From Thalassia testudinum (lineage: Eukaryota > Streptophyta > Magnoliopsida > Alismatales > Hydrocharitaceae): 64,000 bases of DNA. Of this stretch, positions 44,616 to 56,367 are shown piece after piece. The notes under the pieces are model-generated. The model was not told the origin of the DNA, searched no databases, and saw nothing but the letters and a program-made list of their open reading frames with translations. Numbering within the stretch: position 1 is the first letter of the stretch; each line of letters starts with the position of its first letter. The stretch lies in assembly GCA_037157565.1 (NCBI GenBank), contig JAZHRO010000039.1, positions 48,050,001 through 48,114,000 of the forward strand, written 5' to 3'. Both the position numbers and the translations under genes were made by a program.

Positions 44616-46457
44616 TAGCGCTACAAGGTTGAACGATCAAAAGTGCATGTCCTTCTAAGTTTTCAAGACCAATTACAAAAAGATTAGAGTTCCATTCGGA
44701 AGAGAGAAACATTTGTGCTGTTCCACTGTTGGTATTTGGATAATCGAGTATGCTCCATCATATAAACTTTCTCGCATCAAGATATTTGGAGGAATGAAGC
44801 AATTAGCTATGTAAAATTTCAATTAATTGACGAGCGAAACATCCCTAAGCATGAAAATTTTGACATGTCTACGTGCTGGAAAAAGACTTAGATGTACGAG
44901 TAAGAGTGGCGCCCTAAAATGTACTTCCTAACCTGAAGGTAAAGAACAACAGAATCGTTTAATGGATTTCTTTAGGAAATTCTACAAGTGTAGATAAATT
45001 TCATGAGTATATATATTACCTTCATATCATGTGACGTGTTTAGACTATGAAAAATTAATTAAAATGAATAAGGTAATATTCTACCCTGATGATGTGGAAA
45101 TCAAATCGTACAAGGCTTTCGGCTTGACTACCAATCCGACTCGATTTTGATTTAAGTTTTTTTCTTCCTATCCTTTAGTTTTCTCGATCTTCGGGTATTT
45201 CGTGCAGATAAATAGTCTTGACACATTATGAATGAGGTGGCTCAGTTGTTAAATAGGAATCAAATCATACGGGGATCGTCTTCATCGTCTATCAAGACCA
45301 TCGTACCTTTCCAAAATCTGTGACAAGGGCATCTATAAATAGAATACGAACTAATGATTCAAGGTCATCGAATTCAATTGTATTTTGACTTGTTATACCA
45401 AAATAATGTGTAATCATCTCTTGTAATCACCTTCCACGTATATAGTACCTTTCATTGTTACATCCTCTCTTGAAGCGTACATCTTCCGCAGTAGAACCTG
45501 TAAAAAATAATTTTGTACTTGTGTAATGGCTTGCTATCGCTTCCTCCCCTTTCAAATGATTTGATTCTTGTGATCTCTACCACTGCAACGCAAACCCTTG
45601 GGTCGTGTTGCATCTTCCATTCTTGTTCTCGCATCAATTGACGCCACTCTGGTTAGAGGTGCCAATGATATCCAACTTTATGTAAGGCTTTCCAAAGAGT
45701 TAATGGTAATTGCTTTTCCTTATAAGATTCGAGATTGATTCTGATTGTTGCCACAAGGAGGTTGTGCCCATGAATAATTGTTCTAACTAACAAAGCATCG
45801 TAAAAGATGCCATTCAGGCCAGTTAATTTGATAGGTACATTGGATGTTTGTTGGAACTCATTGAGTCCAATATCAAATATGAATTAAGAATACACGTTAA
45901 GACAAATGAATCAAACCAAATGAACCAATCAATTTTACGTAAAGCTAAGTTTTTGTTTTTATTTTTTATCAAATCTAATGAGCCAAGGTTAACTTTGTTT
46001 AGGCCCAAGCTTGATTATTTATGTCAGTTCAAGTTCAACTCAAGTTTGATAAGTTTCAGTGGATCTTATTTGGATTTAGTTCGTTTGGACTTGAGCTCAT
46101 TGTTGAGTCCATTCTCAAGCTTAGTAACTAAAGAGTTCAATCACTTTGAGGCTCTTGCTTGAACTTGACATATACAGTATGGATGGTTGGTAAAAAAAGC
46201 ATACTTAATAGAAAGATATAGACGAGTAGAAAAAGTACATTGAATGAAGTAAATGTGATATACATTGCATATACTATCACACCATAAGCATAACTTCATC
46301 ATAGCTATCAAGGGTAGAATGTGTGTGGTGATCTTGACAAAGGCATTAGTGTGGGGATTGTAGAATAAGGGGAGGGCAGAGGAGATTGTTTCAGACGAAA
46401 ATCATAGGCATATTTTTTCACTTTTATTTTGAATATATAAAAGAAAATTTCAAGACT
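44616..46457. other. Unassigned AT-rich sequence
   Basis: No coding region, RNA gene or element boundary could be recognised. The 45990-46160 part has GAGCTC/CAAGTTCAACTCAAG strings like those of the composite repeat that follows, so related repeat DNA may start here. Confidence 0.4.
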
Positions 46458-46479
46458 TATATATATATATATATATATA

Positions 46480-47510
46480 TATAGTACGAGCTTCTTAGGA
46501 GTTGAACCAAGTTGATTCAGGCTTAGCTTAATAACTTATCGAGTCTAAACTTTTATTTAGGTTTAGCATGATCAAGCTAAACTTGTGAACCCTTGCCACC
46601 ATTTGGTAAGTTGTATTTATTGAATTTGAGCCTTTTTGACAAACCTACGTAAAACAAATAGACAAACAGATAGTTCGACAGATACATAGAGCATCCTGTT
46701 CACTCGTTTCTTTTATAGCCATCTTACACAAATAATGGTGTGATTAGAATTGTAATTAAGGTAAAGCATTGAATCAGCCCTTGACCCAATTAAAATCTGA
46801 TCCTAACAAACCTGACCTGAGCCTAAATTTTAGATGGGTCAAGGTCGGGTCTTGATATTTAGAAAATTTGAGTTCCAATTAGGTCGGGTCTAAATTTGGA
46901 AAAAGTCGAAAATTTTAATAAGACACTGATCAGCTTTTATGGTTTAGTTAAAGCTCAAAAATGCATCGCCCTGCCTCTCTCACATACTCCCCTAAGCCGT
47001 TCCCCTCCCTCTCAACTGGAGTAGTGGCTGTGGCGCCTCTCTCCTCACCGGGATCTCGCTCTTGGCTCCCCAATCCACCGCCTCTCTTCTCTCTCCGATG
47101 GCCTCTCTCTCGCAAGATTTTAATACCCAGACCGGACTGGCTGTTCGAATGGGAAGCGGTGGCAAAACGGTTGGACTGGTCAGTTTTTAAAACATACTTC
47201 AAAACCATTGTGAACCGGCTAAAACCTGACGGGTGAACCGGGTAGGAAAAAAAAAAGCGAAAGAGAGCGGACTCCTTTCTCCCCGTCGCGCTCGACTGGA
47301 CGGTCGACAGACTCGACAGCCCCTCATCATCCCCACCCGACGAGATCTCTCTACCCTTATCGTACGGCACCGCCATCTCTCTCCCCTTCCTCCATCGAGC
47401 GCCGCTGATCGAACGCCGCGCCCTTCCTCCACTGATCACCGGAACCTCGCCACGCGCCCTCCTGGAGGTCAGTCTCCTCCTTCCCTTTGGCCGCCCATCC
47501 TACTCTCCCT
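46480..47510 (+). repeat. Composite repeat, copy 1
   Basis: Three blocks match 55600-58000 in order. First, 46500-46750 with GAGCCTTTTTGACAAACCTACG against GAGCCCTTTTGACAAACCTACA (55726-55747). Second, 46770-46930 with a GACC-rich stretch against 56535-56710. Third, a GC-rich block (46960-47480) with GACCGGACTGG, AAAGCGGTGG and GTGAACCGG against 57560-57680. The third block has ACCGG strings and CT-rich sequence like a plant 5' untranslated or LINE 5' region. Copy 1 is compact; copy 2 carries extra DNA between blocks. Confidence 0.5.
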
Positions 47511-48310
47511 CCGCCACGGCACCGCCCGCCTCCCCTCCTATTCCCTCCTGTTCACAAAGAAAGTAATCGTTTATGATATTCTTGGAGCGGAGAAAAAAGG
47601 AATAGGTTGAGCGCTGTTGCCGTTCGAGCTTTTACAGTGAATTCTGAACATTCATTCCGTTGCATTCAGTCGGTCAGGTGCTTTAGGTGAAGATGTCAAA
47701 TCTTATAGAATGTGGTTGAAGGTGACGGGGATTCCTACTTGAGTGTGCAACATGAGACGGAGGTACCTTGCCTGTCATCGCAATGATCTGGTCAATGGCA
47801 CAAGTTCCATTATTTTGCTCCCTAATTCTCTTTTTACTTTTTAACAATATAAGTGAGGCCAACGCTTGTAAATGGTGATTACGGTGTACAGCTGGGATGA
47901 GTATCCTTTGCAACTACCGAATCCCGTGATCTCGAATGCTGATGCTAATCCTTCGATTCAGTGGACAAGTGCTGCAGGATGCGAGCCTTGTAAGCTGAGA
48001 AAGAGAGAACCACAAGTATTAGGGATTCTTTGTGAGTTCACCATAAATTCATAGCAACTAGAATCACTAGAAACAAGGTTCTATGTATAACCCATGCTCA
48101 CAGCCACCATTATCTTGCCCTGTTTGGTGCCCACCCACCCATTTTTTTACTCTTTGGGCTTTTCTAACCCTTGTCTCTGAGAGATATATTTAGTTTTTAT
48201 CAACTAAATGGGGTCCAGCATGGTTCGACTTAGTTGAACTAATGAAAACCAAACTTGAGCTTGCTTGGTTTGATTTTTTTCCCTATTCAATTCAAATGAT
48301 GTGTTGCTTG
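47511..48310. other. Unassigned, possibly low-copy sequence
   Basis: There is no repeat partner in the window. A 60-codon frame from 47872 (MVITVYSWDEYPLQLPNP...) has ordinary composition but no domain I recognise, and its surroundings lack a clear exon structure. This is among the few stretches not obviously mobile-element derived. I would not call it a gene without transcripts. Confidence 0.3.
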
Positions 48311-48329
48311 AGGCTACTGGATAGGTGAA

Positions 48330-50410
48330 CAACAACAATAACAATCAAGTCTTTTCCCACATTAAGTGAGGTCGGCTATATGAATTCTTTACCTCCACAC
48401 AGATCAATTTTCAGCTATTTTAAGATTTAAATTAAAGTAATTGAGGTCATACTTAATAGTTTTCTTCGAACACTTGTTTGGTCTTCCTCGCCCCCTCTTA
48501 GCGGGTTCAGCCTTCAACTTCTCGCATCTCTTAACTGGAGCATCTAGTGGCCTTCTTTGTAAATGTCCAAATCATCTTTGACGGGCCTCTCTCATTTTAT
48601 TCTCTATCGGTGCTACCCTGACCCTGTTTCTAATAAATTCATTTGAAATACGGTCCTTTCTTGTATGACCACACATCCATCTTAACATCTTCATTTCTGC
48701 CACAGACATCTTCTGTACATACCTATAGTTTATAGCCTAGCATTCAGAACCGTACAACATGGCTGGTCTTACCACAACTCGATAGTATTTTCCTTTGATT
48801 TTTAAAGGAACCCTCTTATCATAGAGAACACCAGAAGCACCCTTCCATTTCAACCACCTTGCATTAATTCTGTGTAACATCTCCATCAATTCCACCATCA
48901 TGTTGAAAAATGGATCCCAAGTACTTAAAAATATCTTTCATTGGATTGCACTCTTCTCTAATTTTTACATCAATCCCTTCGTTGTTCCCTATACTACTAA
49001 ATTTACATTCCATATACTCAGTTTTCGTCATACTTATGCGTAATCCTTTATCTTCCAGAGCTTCTCTCCAAAGCTCAAGTTTTTTGTTCACTCTATCTCT
49101 TGTCTCATCAACAAACACAATGTCATCAGCAAAAAGCATACACCAAGTCACCTCAACTTGGATATGCTTCGTCAACCCATCCACAACCAAGGCAAAAGGA
49201 TAAGGACTTAAAGTCGAACCTTGATGCGGACCAATGGTGATATCAAAGTTGTCTGTCAAATCATCTTTAATCTTTACACAAGTTGCACCTCCATAGTACA
49301 TATCCTTTATGAGGTTGATGTATATAATTAACACTTGTCTCTTCTCCAAAATTCTCCACAAAATATCTCTTGGGACAGAATCATAGGTCTTCTCTAAATC
49401 AATAAAAACCATATGTAAATCATTTCTCTTCACTTTGTATGTCTCCATCATACGTCTCAAGAGATGTATTGCCTCAATAGTAGACCTGCCAGGTATAAAG
49501 CCAAATTGATTTTCAGTTACCATAGAGACTTGCTTCACCCTTCTTTCAATTATTCTTTCCCAAAGTTTCATCGTATGACTAATCAACTTAATACCTCTAT
49601 AGTTGGAACAATCTTGTATATCACCCTTGTTCTTGTATAAAGGTATCACAAAACTTTTCCTCCATTCCTCTGGCATCTTCTTGCCTCTCTACACAGTATT
49701 AAATAAATTTGTGAGCCAAGTTATACCCCGTTCTCCCGTCATTTTCCAGACGTCTATAAGAATATCATCAGGCCCAACAACCCTCCCACTTTTTATCATC
49801 TTCAAAGCCTCCTCTACTTCTTTCTTTTGTATCCTTCGATAACATGATCGATTCACACACTCTTCTGAGTTAACTAACTCCCCTAAGATGATATCATTCT
49901 TTTGTTTTCCATTAAATAGCTTATGAAAATATCTTTTCCATCTTGTCTTTATATCCTCACTAGCTATAAGCACCCTTCTTTCTTCATCCTTGATGCATCT
50001 TACATGCGTAAGGTCCTTTGCTTTCCGCTCTCTTACTTTAGTTAACTTGAAAATATCTTTTCCACCTTCTTTAAAATCAAGTTTCTTATAAAAATGCTCC
50101 CAAGCTTTTGTTTTTGCTTCACTAACTATTTTCTTTGCTTCTTTCTTTGCTCTTTTGTAGTTTTCCATATTTTCATCGGTCTTATCTCGATATAAGGCTT
50201 TAAAACAGGCTCTTTTAATTTTAAGCTTCTCCTACACTTCCTCACTCCACCACCAAGCTTCCTTTTGTCCTGAAACACCTCCTTTAGACATGCCTAACAC
50301 CTCCTTTGCTACTTTCCTAATACAGTTTGCCATATTTAACCACATTTCATCAGCACTACCATCAAGATCCCAAGCATTTTGTTGCATCATCTTCTCTTTA
50401 AATCTCACTT
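48330..50410 (-). pseudogene. RTE LINE reverse transcriptase and C-terminal region
   Basis: After a frameshift at about 50410 the frame reads FKEKMMQQNAWDLDG, VAKEVLGMSKGGVSGQKEAW, a stop near 50235, KRAKKEAKKIVSEAK, then RT: RVVGPDDILIDVWK, a stop at 49689, EEWRKSFVIPLYKNKGDIQD, NYRGIKLISHTMKLWERII, ENQFGFIPGRSTIEAIHLLR, HMVFIDLEKTYDSVPR, LSPYPFALVVDGLTKHIQ and MLFADDIVFVDE (FADD at 49133-49122). After a frameshift near 48875 the tail has [20 protein letters not shown] and [12 protein letters not shown]. In life the RT primes on nicked target DNA. Domain content fits the plant RTE clade. Confidence 0.9.
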
Positions 50411-51461
50411 GCTTTCTTAAGATTCCACCATTTAATTCTCAAATTCTTAGACACTAATTTTCTCTTCTTTGCCTTCTTCAAATGAACATCCAACACCAAA
50501 AGACGATGTTGAGCAGTTAAACTCTCCCCTGTAATAATCTTGCAATCTTTACAAGATAAACGATCCCTTCTTTTCAAAGTAAAGTAATCGATCTGCGTTC
50601 TTGTTAAGCCACTTTTATAGGTAATCAAATGCTCTTCCCGTTTTTTGAAGAAAGTATTTGCTATGAAAAGATCATAAGCCATACCAAAATCAAGGAACGT
50701 CTTCCCTTCTTCATTCCTAACACCAAAACCATGATTTCCATGCACTCCTGCATATTTTAAATCATCTTTTCCCACATGCCCATTTAAATCTCCACCCAAC
50801 AAATCATTTCTGTCTGTGGGATTCCTTGAATTATCATATCAAGCTCTCCCCAAAATTTGTTCTTTATTCTTTCCTCTAGACCAACTTGAGGTGCATAAAC
50901 TGAAATGACATTCAAGATCTCTTCTTCTAAGATTAATTTTATCAAAATAATTCGATCACCCAATCTCTTAACCTCAATCATGCTCTCCTTCAAATCCTTA
51001 TGAATTATAATACCCACGCCGTTTCTACCTTTGTCCCTTCCTGAATACCAAAGTTTGAAACCTGTTCTCTCGATTTCCTTTGCTTTTTCACCAACCCACT
51101 TAGTCTCTTGAAGGTAAAGAATTTGAATCCTTCTCCTTACCATTATATCCACAATCTCCATGAGCTTGTTGGTCAAGGTACCAATATTCCAACTACCGAA
51201 TCTCAGCATTCTTTGTGACACACTTCGATGACGAAGTGGTGGAACTAGCTTCTTTACTCGCATGCGTTCCTTATGCGAGAACCCTTGCTCATTTTGGACT
51301 ACATCCGGGTGGCGATGTAGCGGAACTAACTTCTTTACTCGTATGCGTTCCTCATGCAAGAACCCTTGCTCATTTTGCACTACATCCGGGCGGCGACGTA
51401 GCGGAATTAATTTCTTTACTCGCATGCGTTCCTCATGCGAGAACCCTTGCTCATTTATCAC
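50398..51461 (-). pseudogene. RTE LINE endonuclease region with N-terminal repeats
   Basis: The frame from ATG 51461 begins with three copies of a 27-residue unit (NEQGFSHEERMRVKKLVP...) and then the apurinic-type endonuclease: RFGSWNIGTLTNKLMEIVD, ILYLQETKWVGEK (catalytic E), GRNGVGIIIHKDLK and NVISVYAPQVG. A frameshift near 50800 moves to GGDLNGHVGKDD (catalytic D and N), VRNEEGKTFLDFGMAYDLFI, TQIDYFTLKR and AQHRLLVLDV (catalytic H). Translation of the repeat array would add about 80 basic residues before the endonuclease. Another frameshift precedes RT. Confidence 0.87.
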
Positions 51462-51470
51462 TACACCCGG
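51230..51470 (-). repeat. Three tandem 81-bp units at the start of the LINE frame
   Basis: ACCCTTGCTC recurs at 51281, 51362 and (as ACCCTTGC) 51443 with an exact 81-bp period, and each unit holds GGCG/GTAGCGGAA-TAA--TTCTTTACTCG. Because 81 is a multiple of three the reading frame stays open across all units. Copies differ at several positions, so the array predates this insertion or has been ageing in place. Confidence 0.88.
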
Positions 51471-51909
51471 GCGTCGATCCAGCGTGTCGCAAGTAGGGAA
51501 CGCCCCAACGAAATCAGAGTGTTTGCTAGAATCAATGTTTAAAGATCCGACAAATTTTACGCTAGCTATGGGCTACCTAACGCAACCCTCCTCCTTTACC
51601 CGGGCTTGGGACCGGCAATGAAAAGGCACACGAACCTCAACATAGGCAGAGTTAACCTCAACATAGGCTACTGGGCTAGGTGAAAAAGCCATAAATTACC
51701 TTAGAGATGTTTTAGGCGAGAGGCTTCAACTGAGCTATTGCTTGATCGCCTTCTTCGTTGGGTCACCTTATGCTTTATCGTCCTACTCCTAATTCACTCT
51801 AGGTAAGACGGTAAGATTTTTCTTTGATCTTAGAGTTTTTTTTTTTTTTGAAGCGTTAGTCTTAAGTTATATATATTATATGTGTTATTATTGTGTGTGT
51901 GTGTTTATA

Positions 51910-53305
51910 AAGGGATTGTGCTGGTCATCAAGACACAAGTTGGGTGCAGGTCACCCCTTCTCCACCATTGGATTCGATAAACGACTGAGATTAAATCCCT
52001 TTTCCCTCCCTCTCCCTTGATAGCCTTCCCTCCACATCAAGCCCTCTCCTCCCTCTCCCCTAATAGCCCTCTCCTCCGCACCCCAGCACACCAACCCTCT
52101 CCCTCCATCGCCCCCTCATCGCAGCCCTCACCCCCTCGGCCATAGCTGCTACAACCCTCTCCCTCTTGCCCACAGTGGCTGCATCCCAGCCCTTGCAGTG
52201 GCGGCCCCCATCCTTCTTCATTTCGACATAAATAAATGAGTTTTACATGCATGTCAACTTTCTTGTCGTCGTTTAACTTCTCTTCCTTCAGTATCCTTTT
52301 TCTTTAAATTTTTAAATCATTCACTGGAACATACAATCGTTCTAACAATAATAATTTTGATCTTGTCGTACTCAATTCTTATGTATAGAAAAATCCTTTG
52401 ATTTTGCATATGCATTGTAAAAATTATATGCGTGATCTTCAGATTTAAACTCCATACCAATTGTTAGTTTATCTCCTCCAACATTCATGTTTTCAAATTT
52501 ACCATCAATTGATGTTTCAAATTCTCTAACATTAGCTTCTGCTTCGACTACGTTATTATTTCAAACTTGATCGACTATAACTTCATTGTTCAATTCATTT
52601 CTTCCAATGTTGACCTTATTAATCGATGTATATTTATCGACATTAACATCATCATTCAAGTTATACATCTTCATTTTCACTTAATTTTATTTTAAAGTGA
52701 AATAAAATAAGTTAGAGCATAATAGTTGGTCAACTACTACGAAAATGATCATTTCTAAAAAAAACTAACCATTACAAATATACTTAAACAATGCAAATTA
52801 AATATCGACACAAATTTATTACGTAATCAACATCTAAAAATTAGTTTGGATGATTAACAATCATCATGAAAATGGTGGTCGTTGGATACCTGAAAAGAAT
52901 GACAGAGGTGCGGTGACAATGGTCACAGCATATCTTAGTGTGGTGGCGTTTGAGTAGGGTGGATCAATAAATGGAGAGCTTTTCCACAAGGAGTTGAGGA
53001 CGAAAGGGAGAGAGGGACCACCATCTAATGGGGAGGGGAGGGTGATCTTGCAGAGGAAGGGGGAGGGAGGGGGGCGATCCAAGGAGGGTGTGATGGGGAG
53101 GAAGGGAGGTGCTCTAGGGAGGGGGAGGGGGCGATCTAGGGTGAGTGCACTTGGGAGGGAGGGGGAGTGCGATGGGGAGGGAGGCTTGAAGGGTTTGGGG
53201 GGGGGTTAGGGTGCGGTGGTTTGAGGCTTATCTGTTGATTGAATCCAACGGTGGAGAAAGGGTCACCTATACCTAATTTAGGTGCTTGTGACCAACACCA
53301 TTCCC
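51910..53305. mobile_element. Long inverted-repeat DNA element (MULE/foldback-like)
   Basis: The left end (51912-51980) and the complement of the right end (53306-53235) align at roughly 70%: GATTGTGCTGGTCATCAAG against GAATGGTGTTGGTCACAAG, then GGTCACCCCTTCTCCACCAT against GGTGACCCTTTCTCCACCGT and TTGGATTC in both. Inward, the left arm is CCCTCTCC-rich and the right arm GGGAGG-rich, so the inverted repeat extends about 250-300 bp. The centre is AT-rich with no transposase. GT-repeats on the left and CA-repeats on the right border it; a target duplication was not identified. Confidence 0.57.
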
Positions 53306-53330
53306 CTCCTCTCTCACACACACACACACA

Positions 53331-54772
53331 TATATATATAGAGGGGCTTATCTTTTGAGTATAGTGCCTAAAAATTACTAAATGAGCTTTACATGAGAAC
53401 TATTAGATGAAAATTGTACGATCAAAATTAATATCACCTAAAGTAACAAAGGTGATTTTGTAACACACCGATATTAATGAAAGTTACCAGAAAAAATGTA
53501 CACATATCATTCGAATAATAAAATATTTCTAAAAGGTAGGATACGATTACCGTTAATCTAAACATATATTCTAAAAATAGATATTTAATTAATTAGTAAC
53601 ATGATTATATTGTCGATAATATAAAACATGGGCATTATTAATTAACAAACTTAAATACTATACATTTCAAAAAAACTAAAAAGATCCAAAGAATCTCTAC
53701 ATTTGAATGTTCAAAACAATCAGTACATATTAAATTAACAAAAAAATATTTTAACAATAAAGAACAAACATAAATATGTTTATAATATATAAGTATGTGG
53801 GTTGTAATAAATGTTTGGTGCTTTGTAACAAAATACTAAGTATTTTGTAACTGTGAGTATTGAAATTACGTTATACATAATAGCACAATGAAAATAATAA
53901 GTATGACTAAATTTGTAATACAAATGTGTTGTACTTGTAGCATGGATTTGTATTACTATGTGCTTAAGATTTTATGTTTTAGGTACATAGAGATCCAAAA
54001 TTTGTAAGTTGTAATATAATATATAAATGTAAATACATAAAGCAAATCGAAATATAATACATAAATGTATACGAGAAAGGACCATATGGTACTAAACATG
54101 TTATGATTTTATATTATAATATAAAAAAATACTTACTTGGGAAGATGATTTAAATAAAGTTTCCTGTACAATATGTATGAAAGATAGTTCATTACCTGAA
54201 AAAGGTATATCGATAACAACAAAGGGGAAAAGATTTGTATTGCAATATAAATATAAAAAATAATTTATAATATAATAGCATTCATTAAATGTAATGATGT
54301 AACGAAGTGTATTTAAAATCTATTATAATATATTAAAGTAACAAAGGGTATTGTAATACAAATTTAAACGTCGTATTAGAGGAGGTGGGTAACATATATA
54401 ATTTACTTTTTAAAAATTTTGTAATACAAATATGTCGTGGAAATTTGATGTATTATAACAAAATAATGAGAGGGTTGGCAGCTAGAAAATGTGAAAAGAT
54501 ATATTGCAGGAAATGAAATGAAAAGTATAAATAAGAGAAAAAAATACATTCACAACCACCATTCCAAGAATATTTCATATGTGTAATATTCACAGATATG
54601 ATATTAAATATAATTGGATAATTTTATAAATGATCGAGTGGTTTTGCTCATATTTGACAAAATCATTAACTAAACACAAAAGTAATTTCATAAAAACAAA
54701 CATCTATATGACGGTTATTAATTTAGACTCAATCGAGTGTTTATGAATACTGTGCTTACTAGATACTTTTCC
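53331..54772. repeat. AT-rich MITE-like segment with weak terminal inverted repeats
   Basis: The left end TATATATAGAGGGGCTTATC (53331-53350) and the complement of the right end TATATATAGGAAAAGTATC (54785-54767) resemble each other, and GAGTATAGTGCC pairs loosely with AAGCACAGTATT. The interior is low-GC with TTGTAATACAA strings and no coding region. A non-autonomous DNA transposon is likely but unproven. Confidence 0.38.
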
Positions 54773-54950
54773 TATATATATATATATAGGAAAGTATCCG
54801 GTGAATATAATGCTCACAAATTATCCGAGAAGCTTAGAATGGTGACCATCGGATCACACAAGCACTTGATGAAAACACTTCATTATTTTGTAAGTGGTTA
54901 ACTTACCCACACAAACCACTGATTAATTTTGAAGATATTCAATTACAATC
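54640..54950. repeat. Head-to-head inverted repeat around a (TA)8 core
   Basis: On either side of the TA run (54773-54788) the outward sequences match: rightwards AGGAAAGTATCCGGTGAATA, leftwards (complement) AGGAAAAGTATCTAGTAAGC, followed by ATAATGCTCACAAATTAT against ACAGTATTCATAAACACT. This suggests two related elements inserted at a TA microsatellite in opposite orientation. Confidence 0.48.
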
Positions 54951-55470
54951 ATTATAATATATATTGAATATCCTTATGAAGCCTCAGAAATTGTGTATTG
55001 ATTGCATTGCTAGATTATATTATAACTCTATATGGTTGTATTACAGTTGCTTCTACTATAATGTATTTTGCAATATTGATATATTATAACTTGTCCCACT
55101 TTGTAATACAAGTTTTTGCTTATATTATAAATCACTTTTCACTTGTAATACAAATTTTTGCAACTATATATGTTGTATTACAATTGCTTTAACTACAACG
55201 TATTTTGTAATGACGTTCAATTACAACTCATCTCAAATTGTAATATAAGTTTTCACATACATTATAAGTCAATTTTCACTTGTAATATAACTTTTTACAC
55301 TTATATTAGAAAAAATACTTATAACACAAGTTTGTATTACAAGTAATTTTAAGTTATTACTTGTATTATAACTACATGCGTAATACATTTTTGTTCGCTA
55401 ATTATGATTTTTCGTGTATTGTTTTTTGTAATATGAACTTTTATTACCAACTACTTTTCATGTCTATTTT
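54951..55470. repeat. AT-rich region with repeated TTGTAATACAA near-palindromes
   Basis: TTGTAATACAA or its complement TTGTATTACAA occurs at 55101-55111, 55144-55154, 55174-55184 and 55327-55337, with decayed versions near 55230 and 55278. Similar sites lie left of the palindrome at 53913, 54351 and 54420. Spacing is irregular. No coding content; the two short frames here consist of translated repeats. Confidence 0.45.
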
Positions 55471-55599
55471 AAGAATGTATAATTAGATTAGCTTTGACTA
55501 GGTCATATTTTTAGGAAAGTTTTTCATGACCTATTTTGTAGGCCTTGTGCCCTTTGGATACAAACCCTAGACACACACACACGCATCTTGTTGAGTATG

Positions 55600-56317
55600 A
55601 GTTTTTGTCTAGCTAAGCCTATCTTGATTTGGGCTTAACTTGATAACTTCTCAAGGGTGAATTTTTATTTAGGTTCAACTTAATCAACATAAACTTATGA
55701 GTCCTTTTGAATCTCTCGAGCTAGAGCCCTTTTGACAAACCTACATAAGACAAATGGAAAAATAGATAGTCTAATACATTCAAAGAATCCTATCTTTATG
55801 TTCCTTTTGTAGCTCCATTACACAAATAATAATGTAATTAGAGTATAATTAGGGTCAGGGGTACTAATCAAATTAAACAAACTTAAATTTATATATTTTT
55901 GAATTTAAGTTTAATAAGATGTTCGATGCTTAGGTTTTATTCAAGTTCATTAAACTTATTCAATTTCCTATGTTTGGATTTGGTTTAATAATAAAATTGA
56001 CCATTAAAGTTGGATTCGTAATTAATTTATTTACAATATTCAAACGAACGTGTTTGGTATGATTAGTTAATATGTTCAAAAATGATGCTGGATAACACTT
56101 CGTTTGATAATGATTTAAGTTCAAATATTTTTCTAAAGTTGAAACATTTATAAGTTTTATAATGACAATAAATGAAACTTAAATTTGGACTAAAATAAAA
56201 AGCTAAGTAATAAGATCAAAAGTGTTAAAAAATAAAATCATAGGCATCAAATAAGATATCCTTTTTAGGAAACTCATGCTTAGTATTACTTAAATACACA
56301 CAAAATAGACGTACATA

Positions 56318-56367
<50 letters not shown>

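Larger units (their letters stand above)
48311..51684 (-). mobile_element. Near full-length RTE LINE with 19-20-bp target duplication
   Basis: The body is 48330-51664 (3.3 kb, the usual RTE length). AGGCTACTGGATAGGTGAA (48311-48329) and AGGCTACTGGGCTAGGTGAA (51665-51684) flank it and differ only at AT versus GCT. The 3' end (left) has the TTGTTATTGTTGTTGTT tail. Order on the minus strand: short leader, 81-bp tandem repeats, endonuclease, RT, C-terminal domain. Several frameshifts and stops inactivate it. Confidence 0.92.

Noticed and set aside
46961..47610. Overlapping frames of 91 and 125 codons as a possible gene start
   Set aside because: They lie in the CT/GC-rich composite repeat and are not conserved in the second copy near 57430-58000; kept only as a possible untranslated region.
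48864..49676. 270-codon reverse transcriptase frame as a possible host gene
   Set aside because: It is the RT core of the RTE LINE, flanked by frameshifts, with LINE ends and a target duplication around it.
51230..51470. Regularly spaced repeats resembling a CRISPR array
   Set aside because: The 81-bp units are directly tandem with no unique spacers, lie inside a LINE reading frame, and the DNA is of plant origin.
54998..55346. Short hydrophobic frames resembling membrane peptides
   Set aside because: The hydrophobicity comes from AT-rich TTGTAATACAA repeats; no start context or conservation is visible.
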